Shown piece by piece: positions 1-10,765 of a stretch of DNA of 64,000 nucleotides. This DNA is from Vitis vinifera. Its lineage: Eukaryota; Streptophyta; Magnoliopsida; Vitales; Vitaceae. The notes beneath the pieces are model-generated. The model made no database searches. It had not been told where the DNA came from and was given only the letters and a program-made list of their open reading frames with translations. The DNA lies in assembly GCF_030704535.1 (NCBI RefSeq), contig NC_081820.1, forward strand, positions 21,207,001 through 21,271,000, given 5' to 3'. Positions within the stretch are counted from its first letter, which is position 1. Each line of letters begins with the position of its first letter. The position numbers and the translations under genes were made by a program.

Positions 1-322
1 CCAACATATTCAAGAAACATGTGGACTACCTTCCATTAGAGGCAATGCAACCAAGTTACATGAAGATAATGTTGCTTGTATTGCACAAATTAAAGGAGGA
101 TTCATAAAAGGTGACATAACTAAGCATATCTCCCCTAAATTATTCTATACTCATGAGCTCCAAAAGAAAGGTGAGATCGATGTTCAACATATTCGATCAT
201 GCAATAATCTAGCAGATTTATTCACAAAGGCGTTACCTTCGACCGCATTGAAAAAGTTAAAGTATGACTTTGGAATACGAAGATTGAGAGATCTACCATT
301 TGAAATGTTGAAGAAATCATAA
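1..322 (+). pseudogene. Copia pol, RNase H C-terminal fragment (partial)
   Basis: The open frame runs from the window edge to the TAA at 320-322. It contains the segment typical of plant Copia RNase H tails: a TKHISPK motif, then a YTHELQ stretch, then an LADLFTKALP motif. It is the 3' part of the frame seen complete at 24140-24913. Only the end lies in this window; the element as a whole is defective. Confidence 0.88.
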
Positions 323-545
323 TCATGTTTACATGAGGAGGAGAATGATAATATGGATATACTGCACTATTTTTTCCTTCGTCCAAGTTTTGCCCCAATG
401 GGTTTTACTGGCAAGGTTTTTAACGAGGCAATTATAGTAATCCAAAAGAATATTGTACTCTTTTTCCTTCACTAGGGTTTTTCCCATAGGGTTTTTCCTA
501 GTAAGGTTTTAATGAGGCATATTCTTATGATCATCCAAGGGAGAG

Positions 546-738
546 TGTTATAAAATATGAGATTTTGTACCACTATGGTAACTTGTGGATGATCATCCAT
601 AAATATCTCTTGTAACTCCCTATAAAAGGAAGAGACCCCTAATGAAATTGAATATAGAGTTTTCCCGTGCATTCTATTCTCTTCCTACATTTTGATTTCT
701 CTTGTTTTCTTCTCCTTTCACTTTATAATTTTACAACA
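546..738 (+). repeat. Copia 3' LTR (193 bp)
   Basis: Starts TGTTATAAAA and ends TTTACAACA (TG...CA termini), directly after the AAGGGAGAG polypurine tract. I see no difference from the 3' LTRs at 25137-25329 and 49720-49912. A TATAAAAG box lies in its middle. Confidence 0.93.
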
Positions 739-2235
739 TAGAAAGTTTTTTCAGATGTTCACCAAATTTATTGGGATTTGCCTTATACCACGATGGCATC
801 TAGAATGACCTCGCCAAGCGCAAAACTTCATCCCTATTAACATATGTGCATAAGTTTTATATATACTAATTTTATATCTTCTAATATTTCTAATATATTC
901 ATATAAAAAATGAAATATTTAAATACAATTTTAATAAATAAATTAATTTTAATCATCTTATTTTTAAATTTCATTTAACTAGTTATTAAATATATAAAAA
1001 CTATCATGAAAATCTTTTTAATAAATTAATATTTTTTATATCTTTTATATATTGATTAAATTCAAGAGAAATATAAGCTCATAAATAAAATGACATAATT
1101 TTTAAAAAAAATAATGATACATATATTATAATTTCTTTTATATTCTTAAATACATCCAAATTATATAGATCTTATTTTAGTGGTATATCAAATAATTGTG
1201 TTTTAATTTTTATACGTTATTATCTAATGTGACAAATTTTGTCGTATTTTGATATTTTATTATGACTTGAATATATAATCTACCTCATTATAGATTTCAT
1301 AAAATTTTGTATTAATATCGAATCGTTAGCTTAGAAGTCAAGAATCCCAACTCAATGGTCAAACAATATGGTATGTGGGGCATATGAAAGTGATCCTCCC
1401 AGCTTGGAGACAAAAAGTTGTTTTTATTTTTATTTATTTATTCTTTTTAACAAATAGAGCAAATTTTAAAAATAATTTTCTGTTTTTAAATTTACTGCTC
1501 TTTGTACCATGCATGGAAGCGCCGACATGGACATTACCAACATGGACATTAGATCAAAACCTAAAACGAGCATAATTCTTTATGGATATTCTCCCGGCGG
1601 TGGTAGTTACCCGGTTGCTGAGGTTGCTTCAAATTACTCACAACTTTTATTGCCCTTATTTTCAAACATATATAGAAGGACGATATCCTAAGCAGAGAAA
1701 GCCAAAGAAACGTAATCGAGTTGAATACTTTCTCAGTTCCTACTTCCAGCGGAGGAATAGAAGAACAGGCATAGGGGAGGAAGAAAGACAAAAGCAAAAA
1801 TAAATTAATGAATGAAAACGGCAGCCTACCAACTTGGACATCAGATCATATTTCCCTGGATTATTCAAATGCCCATCTACCTACATACAAGTCCCCATTC
1901 ATATATCATCAAATATAAGCAAAGGAGAAACCAATTCAATGACAACTAGAGCTATCAAATCCAATATTTCTTTTATTAATTTACTTTTCAATAATGTTCA
2001 TATGAACACAACATTACAATGTTTAGGGAATCTTCAAGATGATAAAACAGTCTGAACTTGAAACTCAACCGTTTCATTTGAGCTCACCAAGAGGGTCTAA
2101 TAATCACTAGATTACAATCTAAATTTAGAAAAAAATAATAAAATAGTATAAGAGTATAATTTAGTTTCGGAGATAAATACCTTACTCCTATTCAACATAA
2201 TAGGACATTGAAGGGACCATTCTCTTTTCCTTCAC
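739..2235. other. Intergenic DNA between Copia 3' LTR and STS A1; nothing recognised
   Basis: Very AT-rich up to about 1330, then mixed composition. Short open frames at 1375-1803 and 1834-2055 overlap each other on both strands, resemble nothing I know and have no coding features, so I do not call genes. A CATGGACATTA phrase repeats at about 1525-1550. This stretch is downstream of the minus-strand STS A1 and should include its 3' UTR. Confidence 0.7.
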
Positions 2236-3770
2236 TTAATTTGTCACCATAGGAATGCTATGCAACACAACAGTTTCAATAGTCAAGCCTGGTCCAAAAC
2301 CAAATAATACTCCCCAATCCAATCCTTCACCTGTGGTGGCCCTCTCCCCCTTAAGGGATTTCTTTCTCATCTCATCCAAAATAAACAACACACATGCACT
2401 TGACATGTTTCCATACTCACTTAGCACATGCCTCGTTGCTTCGAGTTTCTTTTTATCTAAATTGAGTTTTGCTTCAACTGCATCAAGAATTGCAGGGCCA
2501 CCTGGGTGAGCAATCCAAAATAAGGAGTTCCAATCGCTAATACCAAGTGGGTCAAAAGCCTGAGTCAAACATTTCTCTATGTTCTCAGAAATTAAAGTGG
2601 GCACATTGGGCCACAAATGAAAGGTGAGTCCCACCTCACGTAAGTTTCCTGCAATGGCACCTGCAGAATTAGGAATAAATGTTTGGGCTGCTGAGACAAG
2701 CTGGAAGAGTGGTCGTTCAATTGAGATATCCGGATCTGATCCTACGATTACAGCTGCAGACCCATCACCAAAAAGGGCTTGGCCAACTAAAGAGTCCAAA
2801 GCATCTTCGGAAGGGCCGCGAAATGTAACAACTGTGATCTCAGAGCACACCACAAGAACTCGTGCTCCTGCATTATTCTCTGCAAGATCCTTAGCGGTTC
2901 GAAGGACAGTTCCACCTGCATAGCACCCTTGATGGTACAACATCACTCTTCTGACAGATGGTTCGAGGCCTAAGAGATTAGCGAGTTTATAATCTGCACC
3001 AGGCATTTCTACACCTGAGGTGGTACAAAATACAAGGTGGGTGATCTTCGATTTAGGCTGACCCCACTCTTTAAGAGCCTTCAATGCTGCTTCCTTACCG
3101 AGCTTGGGTACCTCAGCAGTGATAATCTCTTGGCGTATGTTAAGAGATGGAGCCATATAAGCACCAATGTTTGGGTGCTCCTCAAGCATTTCTTCGGTCA
3201 AATGAATGTAACGCTTCTTGATCATGGATTTGTCACCTATAAATGAAATAACATGAACACATTAGTTTTACCAATCAACAAGTGATATAGAATATCGTTG
3301 AATATGATCGACATGCATTTAACATTGAAGCAAGTATAAAAGGTTATTCTTAATTATAGCTGGCAATGAGACATGATTCAAAGAACAGCTCTTCAAGCCA
3401 TTACAGTCAGATGAAATGAATATTAGTTACTGAAGTAAAATAATTTTCAAGTTTTCTGTAGTATTTTATCTAAAAGCTATACTCTAGAAAGATTGCAACA
3501 TTCATTCACTTGGAGGTGAGCCTCACCTAGTGTCAGTCACATATATACAGAACTGTTATGCATGTAAGAAATTAATGCATGAATATACTTACATATGCGA
3601 TTGAACTTCTTCTTCAACGCAGTCATGTGCTCGCTCTTAGTGACCCTGAAATAGTAATCAGCATAATCAGACTGGTAGACACAGTGGTCGGGGGTAGCTG
3701 TGCCAATGGCTAGGATGGTGGCCGGACCCTTGGCACGTTGAGCGTTTCTAATTTCCTCGACTGAAGCCAT
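2236..3770 (-). CDS. STS: Stilbene (resveratrol) synthase A1, type III polyketide synthase, two exons
   Basis: Makes resveratrol from p-coumaroyl-CoA and three malonyl-CoA by stepwise condensation and C2-to-C7 aldol cyclisation; cytosolic homodimer in the known family. Exon 1 is 3593-3770 and exon 2 is 2236-3236; the 356-bp intron (3237-3592) is phase 1 and splits the Cys60 codon as T|GT, with GTAAGT donor and TATAG acceptor. The product is 392 residues, the usual length. Visible residues: Cys164, His303 and Asn336 (catalytic triad); Phe215 and Phe265 (gatekeepers); Thr132, Glu192 and Ser338 (aldol-switch network); [11 protein letters not shown] at 247-257, a stilbene-synthase-like sequence where chalcone synthases differ; and the family signature [11 protein letters not shown] at 368-378. 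The C-terminus is HSIPMVTN. The start ATG has A at -3 and G at +4. Chalcone synthase is the main alternative but less likely. Confidence 0.96.
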
Positions 3771-3885
3771 TGATCCCAGCTACGTACTCAAATTAAAGCC
3801 TAAGATTAAGTTGAGGAAGGAAAGAGAACTCAGTGTGCACAAGTGCTTGGAGTTGGCTTGAGAAAGCTCGGTGTGAGTGTTGGCC

Positions 3886-3918
3886 TTTTATAACCTGTGT
3901 TTCACCAACTCTCATCCA
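3886..3918 (-). promoter_or_regulatory. STS A1 core promoter: TATA box plus MYB-type box
   Basis: TATAAAA on the minus strand at 3886-3892 lies 116 bp upstream of the ATG. Immediately upstream, plus strand 3903-3918 reads CACCAACTCTCATCCA, identical to a block upstream of the B genes even though the surrounding DNA does not align. ACCAACT at 3904-3910 resembles the AC/L-box bound by R2R3-MYBs; MYB14 and MYB15 are the known STS activators in grape. The sites are seen; factor binding is inferred. Confidence 0.7.
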
Positions 3919-4178
3919 TTGGTAGTCTTTGAATTATCAGTTGGCGTCAAAGTTTGTGTGCGTGAGTTTTTTTCCTGGTGGGGTTGATTTTCAGACATGT
4001 ATGCATGCGTTAATGTATTTGTGTTGTTTTCTGTTCTTCACCTACCCATAGGAAGGAGAAAGCATTCAATCCGGTCACATTTGTTATATATAGAGATAAG
4101 GACTTTTCCAGCCTCCTGGAAATTAATGCATTGTTCATTTGACTTTTCCATGTGTGGGAAGCTGCTACCAACTTTCTT

Positions 4179-4561
4179 ATTGAAGAATTCATCAAAGTCA
4201 TTCAAATTTGGATTTCTAAATTTGAAATAACCTCAACAACCCAATAATTAATGCATTATTTTTCTTTTGCAGGATTACATCACATGTTATTTAACTTATT
4301 CAATAAGTAATTCAACAAATATCTCATTTTTATTTAACCTATTTCGTCATCTAACTTGCTAAGAACTCGTTTGATTCTCTCTCTCACACATTGAAGAATT
4401 CATCAAAGTCATTTAAATTTGGATTTCTAAATTTGAAATAACTTCAACAACCCAATACCTAATGCATTATTTTTCTTTTTCAGGATTACATCACATTTCA
4501 TTTTACTTATTCAAAAGTAATTCAACAAATATCTCATTTTTATTTAACCTATTTTGTCATT
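4179..4561. repeat. Local tandem duplication (about 172 bp, period 211) upstream of STS A1
   Basis: Copies at 4179-4350 and 4390-4561 share a start (ATTGAAGAATTCATCAAAG) and a pyrimidine-rich run ending in CAG|GATTACATC, with scattered substitutions. They lie 0.4-0.8 kb upstream of the A1 ATG, so they may be part of its distal promoter. Confidence 0.85.
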
Positions 4562-4786
4562 TAGTGATTGACTTTTCAATTGACACCAACCTTTAATGCT
4601 CCTTCAATAAAACTCTTTAATTACTATGTTGCCCTTTTGAGTTTCCATCATTCTTTCAGTTGACAACAATTCATTCCCCATATATAGGCTATTTTTGTAA
4701 AATGTTTCTTTCCAAAAAGGCACTATAAAGTCCTTATAAAACATTAAATTCCTTTTATCTATACAATATATAAAATTACAATGTGT

Positions 4787-5182
4787 CTTTTTTTCAAAAA
4801 TAACTTTATTATTTCGATTTTATGCGCTTATATCATATCTTTATTATATGTAATTAATTCAAATAATGTTTATTTTTTCTAAGGACAATTTACTCTTTAT
4901 AAAAATTATTATAATGTAATTAAAATAATTTTAATATGTTCATAAAAGATTTGGATAAAAAAAATCCTCTTTTAAAAAAATTATAATAATTTAGGTTTTT
5001 AATACAAAGTGTTTTGACATTTTTTTCCCAAAAATAGTCTTATCATTTCTATTATATGCGCTTATATCCTATCATTATTATTATATGTAATTAATTCATG
5101 TAATGTTTATTTTTCGAAGGACAACCTACTCTTTATAAAAATTATTATAATGAAATTAAAATAATTTTAATATCTTCATAAA
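4787..5182. repeat. Second local tandem duplication (about 163 bp, period about 235)
   Basis: Copies at about 4787-4949 and 5020-5182 share the phrases ATGCGCTTATATC, TATATGTAATTAATTCA and CTCTTTATAAAAATTATTAT, with more divergence than the 4179-4561 pair. AT-rich, no coding potential. The flanks at 4562-4786 and 5183-5339 are AT-rich with nothing recognised. Confidence 0.75.
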
Positions 5183-5339
5183 AAAACTTAAATTAGATAA
5201 AGATCCTCTTTAAAAATTTTAAAATGATGATAATTTAGGTTTTTATTATTAATTTATTGAATTAAAAAATTTAGATAAAATTAAAGTTACATAAATACAA
5301 AATAATATTTTTTTAGAATCCGAATTACACATTTTTTCT

Positions 5340-6898
5340 ATTACAAATAATAAAATAAATTCAATCTCCCTTTATAATAGACATAGGTGATTAAGTTGAA
5401 CCAAATAAATTGCTTCTCTTCCATAATTTATTTTATTTTTCCAATTGTATTTAGGCGTTGTTATTTTTTCATTCTAAAGTTTATTATAAAATTGATCTCC
5501 TATTGCGGACATAGGCAATTAGGTCAAACCATGTAAATATTTTATCTTCTCTAATTTATTTTATTTTTCCTATTGTATTTGAGTGTTGTGATTTTCCTAA
5601 CAACTTTGCCTATCTTTCTTAGCTTTCTATTATCTTTTTTTACCTCTCTTTTAAAATCCTATGAAAAAAACCATATATTAATAAAGTCTTATAGATTAAC
5701 CCTTAATGATATGTTTTTGAATCCTTGTCAAACTTAAAAAGCCAATTTACTCAAACATAAACTCTACAAATATTGATTTTCCTTAAATTAAAAAATAAAT
5801 AATTTGAGTCAAATTTACCAACAATCTCCACCTTGACTCAAGTTCTCTCATTCTACATGTAAGGTTTTCTTTTTTTGATACCCACCTTTACACCCCCCTA
5901 TGAGTAAAACTATCAGCTTGAGATGCATATATTGCTAGTTCACCCATTGTCCCATCGTATGATTTTTGTGAGTTTTAGACCCATTAGGTCCAAGGCCTTT
6001 CTCATAGCCTAAAACCAATTATTCTATGCTATTTTGTTTGTGGGGCAAAAATAAGTTTGCATACTTAATAAGCTTTGTGATTCGTACATAAAAAGGATGG
6101 ATTTAACTAGTATTCAAAAGGAAATTGTTTTGATATTGAATTGGTGTAAAAATATATTCATAAACACCGAGAAAATGTGGCTTCCTTGTTCTATTCCTTT
6201 CGTTTGACCTAAATGAAGTTAGTAACATAAAATAAACTAGAGAAGAAAAGATTTACATGGTTTGGCCTAATTGCTTATATCCACTACACAGAGAGGTCAA
6301 ATTTATTAATAAACTTCATAAATACAAACTCAAACTCTCTCAACCTCCCTTTACTATAAACCTAATACACTCTTTGCCTAACTTTCTTAACACTTTGTTA
6401 ACGTTTTCACTCCCTCTTGAAATCATATGCAAAACCACATATTTATAGAGCTTTATGGTTCAAACCTAAATCAATAGTTTCATAATCCTAGTCAAACTTA
6501 AAAAGGTAATTTATTAAAATACAAACTCTATAAATATTGTCTTTCCTAAAAATAAAGAATAAATTATTTGAGGTAACTTCCAAAAACCTCAATATTGACT
6601 CAAATTCTTTCAATCTTACACAATTAATGAGAATAAACATGTATCAAGTTCAATTTTTCGTCAAACTATTTTTCTCTTTTTTGATAACTTTATTCCTTTT
6701 GCAATTAGTATCATCCTTATGCTAATGAGTACTCTTATTTGAAAATAGAATCTTGATTATCTTGTTCCACTTTTCTACTTTAACAACTTCTTTAACACTA
6801 GGAAAATACTCTCTATGGTGTGGCTTCACCCTCATAGCTTCACTTAAAATTGTCTTCTCAATTAAGGTGTATAAATATTTCACATTTTTCTTTTGCAC
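5340..6898 (-). mobile_element. Degenerate Copia (Tork-like) fragments, minus strand: LTR modules and gag-pre-integrase remnant
   Basis: Read on the minus strand, a run ending GAGTCAAGGTGGAGAT (polypurine-tract-like) precedes an LTR start TGTTGGTAAATTTGACTC near 5825, with LTR sequence down to about 5340. That LTR contains an internal duplication of roughly 130-150 bp. A second, more diverged LTR module lies at about 6240-6590. At 6722-6898 a frame contains KYLYTLIEKTILSEA, matching the gag-pre-integrase tail of Tork-type Copia elements. The same modules occur in opposite orientation at 15900-17910. No intact coding sequence; boundaries approximate. Confidence 0.7.
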
Positions 6899-8752
6899 TG
6901 TTAGGATTGAGACCAAAAAAAACATGATATGATATAATAGATTGAGATTCATTTATAAATTTTTTTATCTATGTTTCTTGGTTTTTCATTTATTATCATA
7001 TTTGCATTAATTAGTTACTAATTTGAGTATACATACCCACATCACTTGTATTGTACATAGCTTGGGAGCATTAGAAGTTACATAGAAAATCCAAGTCATG
7101 GGGTCCTTACAAAGTGATGAGTTGTCCATAGTTGATCAATGGATTTGGGCAATTTATTTGAGACTATATTGCACTACCTCCTAATTGGGGGGATGACTTG
7201 TTTTGGTCATCGGGATGGTTTTCCCATGGTAAATGCACTATTATATGTAATGCACACTGGACAAGACTTATGAGGAATCATGATCTAAGTCATGGGTTCC
7301 TTGAAAAGTGATGAGTTGTCTATAGTGTATTAATGGATTTGGGCAATCTATTTGAAACTGTAGTGCATTATCTCTTAATTGGGGAGATGACTTGTACTGG
7401 TCATCGGGATGGTTTTCCCATGGCGAGTGCACTATTGTATGTGATGTACATTGTACAAGACTTATGGTAAATCATGACGTAAGGCTAATAGTTATCATGA
7501 TTCACTTGTTAGGATTGAGCCTTTAAAAGCAAGAAATAATGTAACAAAGTAACACTTTACTATCCCTAGGTTATCCTTTTTATGCATTGACAGTGATTTG
7601 AACATTCAACTCATATCTTTTACACTGTACATGACTTGGGTGTATTAGGAGTTGTATAAAGGATACAAGTCATTAGATTCATGTAAATAGATAAGTTGTC
7701 CATAGTCAATTTATGGATTTTGGCAATCCAATAGAGACTGTAGTGCATTACCTCCTAATTTGAGAGATGGTTTATCTTAACCATCAAAACTAATTTCCCA
7801 TAGTGAGTGCACTAGTGTATACTGGACAAGACATATGATGAATCATGACATAAGACTATCAATTGTCATGATTTACCAAGCTGCTATATTGTGTAGGCTC
7901 TCAACCTTGAGAGGATATTGAACCTATGTCAAAATCAACAAGAGGCTTTAACTTATGAGTAAGATGCTAAAGTAGTCATATATCCTTATAGATTGAGTTA
8001 TTCTTGATTGAGGCTAGTGGTAATAGGTATTTTCAATAAATGTATCATGATATCTCATGAAATTGACGCAATGTGTCTCCTTGGATGATCCAAAGGACAT
8101 ATGATCATGAAATCTATAACATCGTAGTAATTCCTTAAGTGGAATTTGACGTATGCTCTTTATGGGTTAGAGTATGTCCATTGATCATATAATAATCAGA
8201 TTTTTTATTTAAGGATTATAAAGATAATCTTGATAGGTGATAAAACTACCTTATTAGATTACATATACTAATTCATGAGGAGTCAACATGCAGTGGATAG
8301 TAGGTCATGGACCCAAGCTTTGTGTCATTGTTATTTACGTAAGGTACTAGAATACAGTTAGTTCTCTTTAGTGGAATGTTGAATCAACTTCAAAATTAGA
8401 TTTTGAGGAAGCCAATACTCCTATGGGTCCTAATGATCCCCACTCTGAGCTCATATATCATGATGACACAATTTATGAAGGTTGGAGCTCTAAGTTCACT
8501 CTTATACATAAGAGTGTTTTAGTAATTATGCAAGGTAACACAAAGGATAGTGAAAAAGGTCTCTAGATTGGTCTAATAGATTAATTAGAAAGCCCTATGT
8601 GGTTAGTTAATAAATTAGGACTTGTTTTGGATTGGATTAAGTGACTCAATCCTCAATGGGCACAAGTCACTTAAGCCTAGTGAGTAACCCTATAAATACC
8701 TTTTGAGGGATTATAGTTTCCTAATGACTTTCAATTAGTCATTTTCCACCTC

Positions 8753-8797
<45 letters not shown>

Positions 8798-9198
8798 TTT
8801 ATGAGAGTTGGATTGATTATAGGTTCACTCTTATGTATAAGTGACCTAAGCTTATATGGTTTAACTCACTTAAGCTTAGTAGCGAAACCATATAAATATC
8901 CCCTTAGGGGTTAAGGTTTCATAATCACTTTTCAAAAAGTCATCTTTCATTTTTAGAGAAAGAGAGAGAGGTACGAGACCTTCAAAGTTTTCAAGCATCC
9001 TCTTCACTACATAGATTTGATTTGGGAACATCCAGATCTAGACAAAGTTTTCTAAAGCTTTTTTATTCTATATCCTTATATTATTATGATTATTATTTAT
9101 TTTTTGCTTCATTCCTAGGATATAAAAGCCCTAGGGAAAATTTCATATACTTAACCTGAGTCTGGGTTAGGGTTAAAAATGATAAAGAGTTTCCTACA
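6899..9198 (+). mobile_element. Large LTR of a degenerate LTR retrotransposon (probable Gypsy-type), with internal duplications
   Basis: Begins TGTTAGGATTGAG and ends CCTACA, followed at 9200 by TTGGTATTAGAGCC, one mismatch from a standard initiator-Met tRNA primer-binding site. A second TGTTAGGATTGAG at 7507 means the true LTR could be 7507-9198 with a duplicated first part. Related modules recur around 7114, 7309 and 7688 (GTGATGAGTTGTC-type anchors). Two TATA-box/leader segments (around 8690 and 8890) flank the GA microsatellite. I found no 3' LTR or pol in the unit, so the element is truncated and its superfamily is uncertain. Confidence 0.65.
8757..8794. repeat. GA microsatellite, 19 repeats
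   Basis: Perfect (GA)19 between two duplicated TATA-like/leader segments of the large LTR. The same locus is (GA)14 in units 2 and 3, so it distinguishes unit 1. Confidence 0.97.
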
Positions 9199-9695
9199 AT
9201 TGGTATTAGAGCCTTAGGTTAGGAAAAAAACATGATATAACCTTTCTAGGATATGCTAATGGTTGTTTTGCCTGGATTTTTGTTTATCCTATGGCCTTAA
9301 GGATTCTTCTTAAAGAAAAATAAATTTCATGAGAAGTCTTTTCCATTGTTATTTTTCTAAAACTGGTTATTAAAAGTCATATTGTTATTTCTTTTTTAGA
9401 CTATCCACTTGGTTTGGATAGGTGGTTCTCTAAACTCTTCTCCCCAAGAGAAAGAGAATGGCACATATAGCGATGGTGGTCCTGCTGGCTCTTTTCTCTG
9501 GAGAGAAGGACTAAACTACCAAGTTTTTTAGGCTTTCCCTCTTAAGAGAATAAAGACTTTTGTGGATATGGATAGTCCAAGGATAAATGAATAAGAGAGC
9601 ATTTCTTTTGGCATAGGCGTCCTAGTTTAAGAAATAAAAAATGGTTTCAAAAAGTCTCATGATAAAGAGTTTATTTTAATAAAGGTTACCAAAAT
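9199..9695 (+). mobile_element. Primer-binding site and leader of the degenerate LTR retrotransposon
   Basis: TTGGTATTAGAGCC at 9200-9213 differs by one base from the canonical plant PBS TTGGTATCAGAGCC. Around 500 bp of leader with no long reading frame follows. Continuous with the minisatellite at 9696-10765. Confidence 0.7.
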
Positions 9696-10765
9696 TGAGA
9701 TGGAACCTAGGATGGCGTTGTAATGATGGGAGTGTAAACTGAGTAAAACCTAGCATGGTGTCAAAATGACGAGCATCCAAAGAAACTAAGGATAAACTAA
9801 GATAAAAACTAGGATGATGTCGAAATGACAAGAGTCCAAAGTAGCTAAGAATAAGCTCATATAGATCTTAGGATAACGTTGTAATGATGAGAATTCAAAG
9901 GAACTAAGGATAAACTGAGATAAAACCGAGGATGACATTGTAATCATGGGAGTCCAAAGGAGCTAAGCATACACTTAGATAGAACCTAGGATGACATTGC
10001 AATCATGAATTCAAAGGAACTATGGATAAACTAAGATCGAACCTATGATGATCTCGCAATGGTGAGAATGCAAGGTAACCAAGGAAAAATTGAGATAGAT
10101 CAACCTAGGATGATGTCACAATGATAGGAGTCCAAATGAACTAAGGACAAATTGAGATAGAGTCTAGGATGACATGGAAATGATGGGAGTCCAAAGGAGC
10201 TAAGAATAAACTTAGATAGAACTAGGATGAAGTCATAATGACAGGCATCCAAAGGAATTAACCATAAACTGAGATAAAGCCTAGGATGACATCATAAAAA
10301 GAACATAAGATGGTGTCACAATGATAGGAATACAAAGGAAATAAGGATAAATTGAGATAAAACCTAAGATAACATCGTAATAATAAGAGTTTAAAGGAAC
10401 TAAGCATAAATAAAGATAGAACATAGGATGGTGTCACAATGACGGGAATCGAAAGGAGCTAAGTATAAACTTAGATAGAACCTAGGATGATGTTGCAATG
10501 ACAAGAATCCAAAGGAACTAAGGATAAACTAAGAAAGAACCTAGGATTGCGTCACAATGACAAGAGTCCAAAGGAGCTAAGAATAAACTTAGGTAGAACC
10601 TAGGATGATGTGGTAATGACGAGAGTGAAAAGGAATTAAGGATAAACTAATATAGATCCTAGGATCGTGTCGCAACGACAAGAATCCAAGGGAAGCAAGG
10701 ATAAATTGAGATAGAATCTAGAATGGTATCGTAATGATCGAAATATAAGGAAACTAAAGATAAAT
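9696..10765. repeat. 59-bp minisatellite, about 18 diverged copies
   Basis: Consensus phrases per copy: GAGATAGAACCTAGGATGA, then a GTCGCAATGACAAGA-type stretch, then GTCCAAAGGAGCTAAGGATAAAC. Most copies are 57-62 bp; one near 10260-10345 is longer, with an internal partial repeat. Copies ending in GGAGCTAAGNATAAAC are repeatedly followed by copies starting TTAGATAG, indicating a partial 118-bp dimeric higher-order pattern. The array follows the PBS/leader of the LTR element. Confidence 0.93.

Larger units (their letters stand above)
1..738 (+). mobile_element. Copia LTR retrotransposon, 3' end only (RNase H tail, PPT, 3' LTR)
   Basis: The window opens inside the RNase H region of a Ty1/Copia element whose complete copies lie at 20258-25329 and 44841-49912. 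Positions 1-322 are the last in-frame pol codons, ending in TAA at 320-322. Two imperfect direct repeats of about 50 bp follow (about 374-428 and 464-517), each with a GGTTTT-AAGGTTTT-type core. Then come a polypurine tract AAGGGAGAG at 537-545 and the LTR at 546-738. TAGAA follows the LTR at 739-743, matching the target-site duplication of the complete copies. Confidence 0.92.

Noticed and set aside
1375-2055. Cluster of small overlapping open frames downstream of STS A
   Set aside because: Overlap on both strands, no recognisable motif, no start or splice context; identical in all units only because the unit is duplicated.
2255-3246. Plus-strand open frames of 69-99 codons opposite the STS A exons (and the same opposite B and in other units)
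   Set aside because: They are antisense shadows of strongly conserved coding exons and resemble no family.
2236-3770. Chalcone synthase as the identity of the six enzymes
   Set aside because: The [11 protein letters not shown] segment at 247-257 and the [10 protein letters not shown] segment match grape stilbene synthases rather than chalcone synthases; clustered multicopy arrangement also fits STS.
9160-9180. GGGTTAGGGTTA reminiscent of plant telomere repeat
   Set aside because: Only about one and a half repeats (and not the TTTAGGG register), just before the LTR end; chance or LTR sequence.
9696-10765. Regularly spaced repeats considered as CRISPR-like
   Set aside because: Contiguous diverged 59-bp monomers with no unique spacers, in plant nuclear DNA next to a retroelement PBS; a minisatellite.
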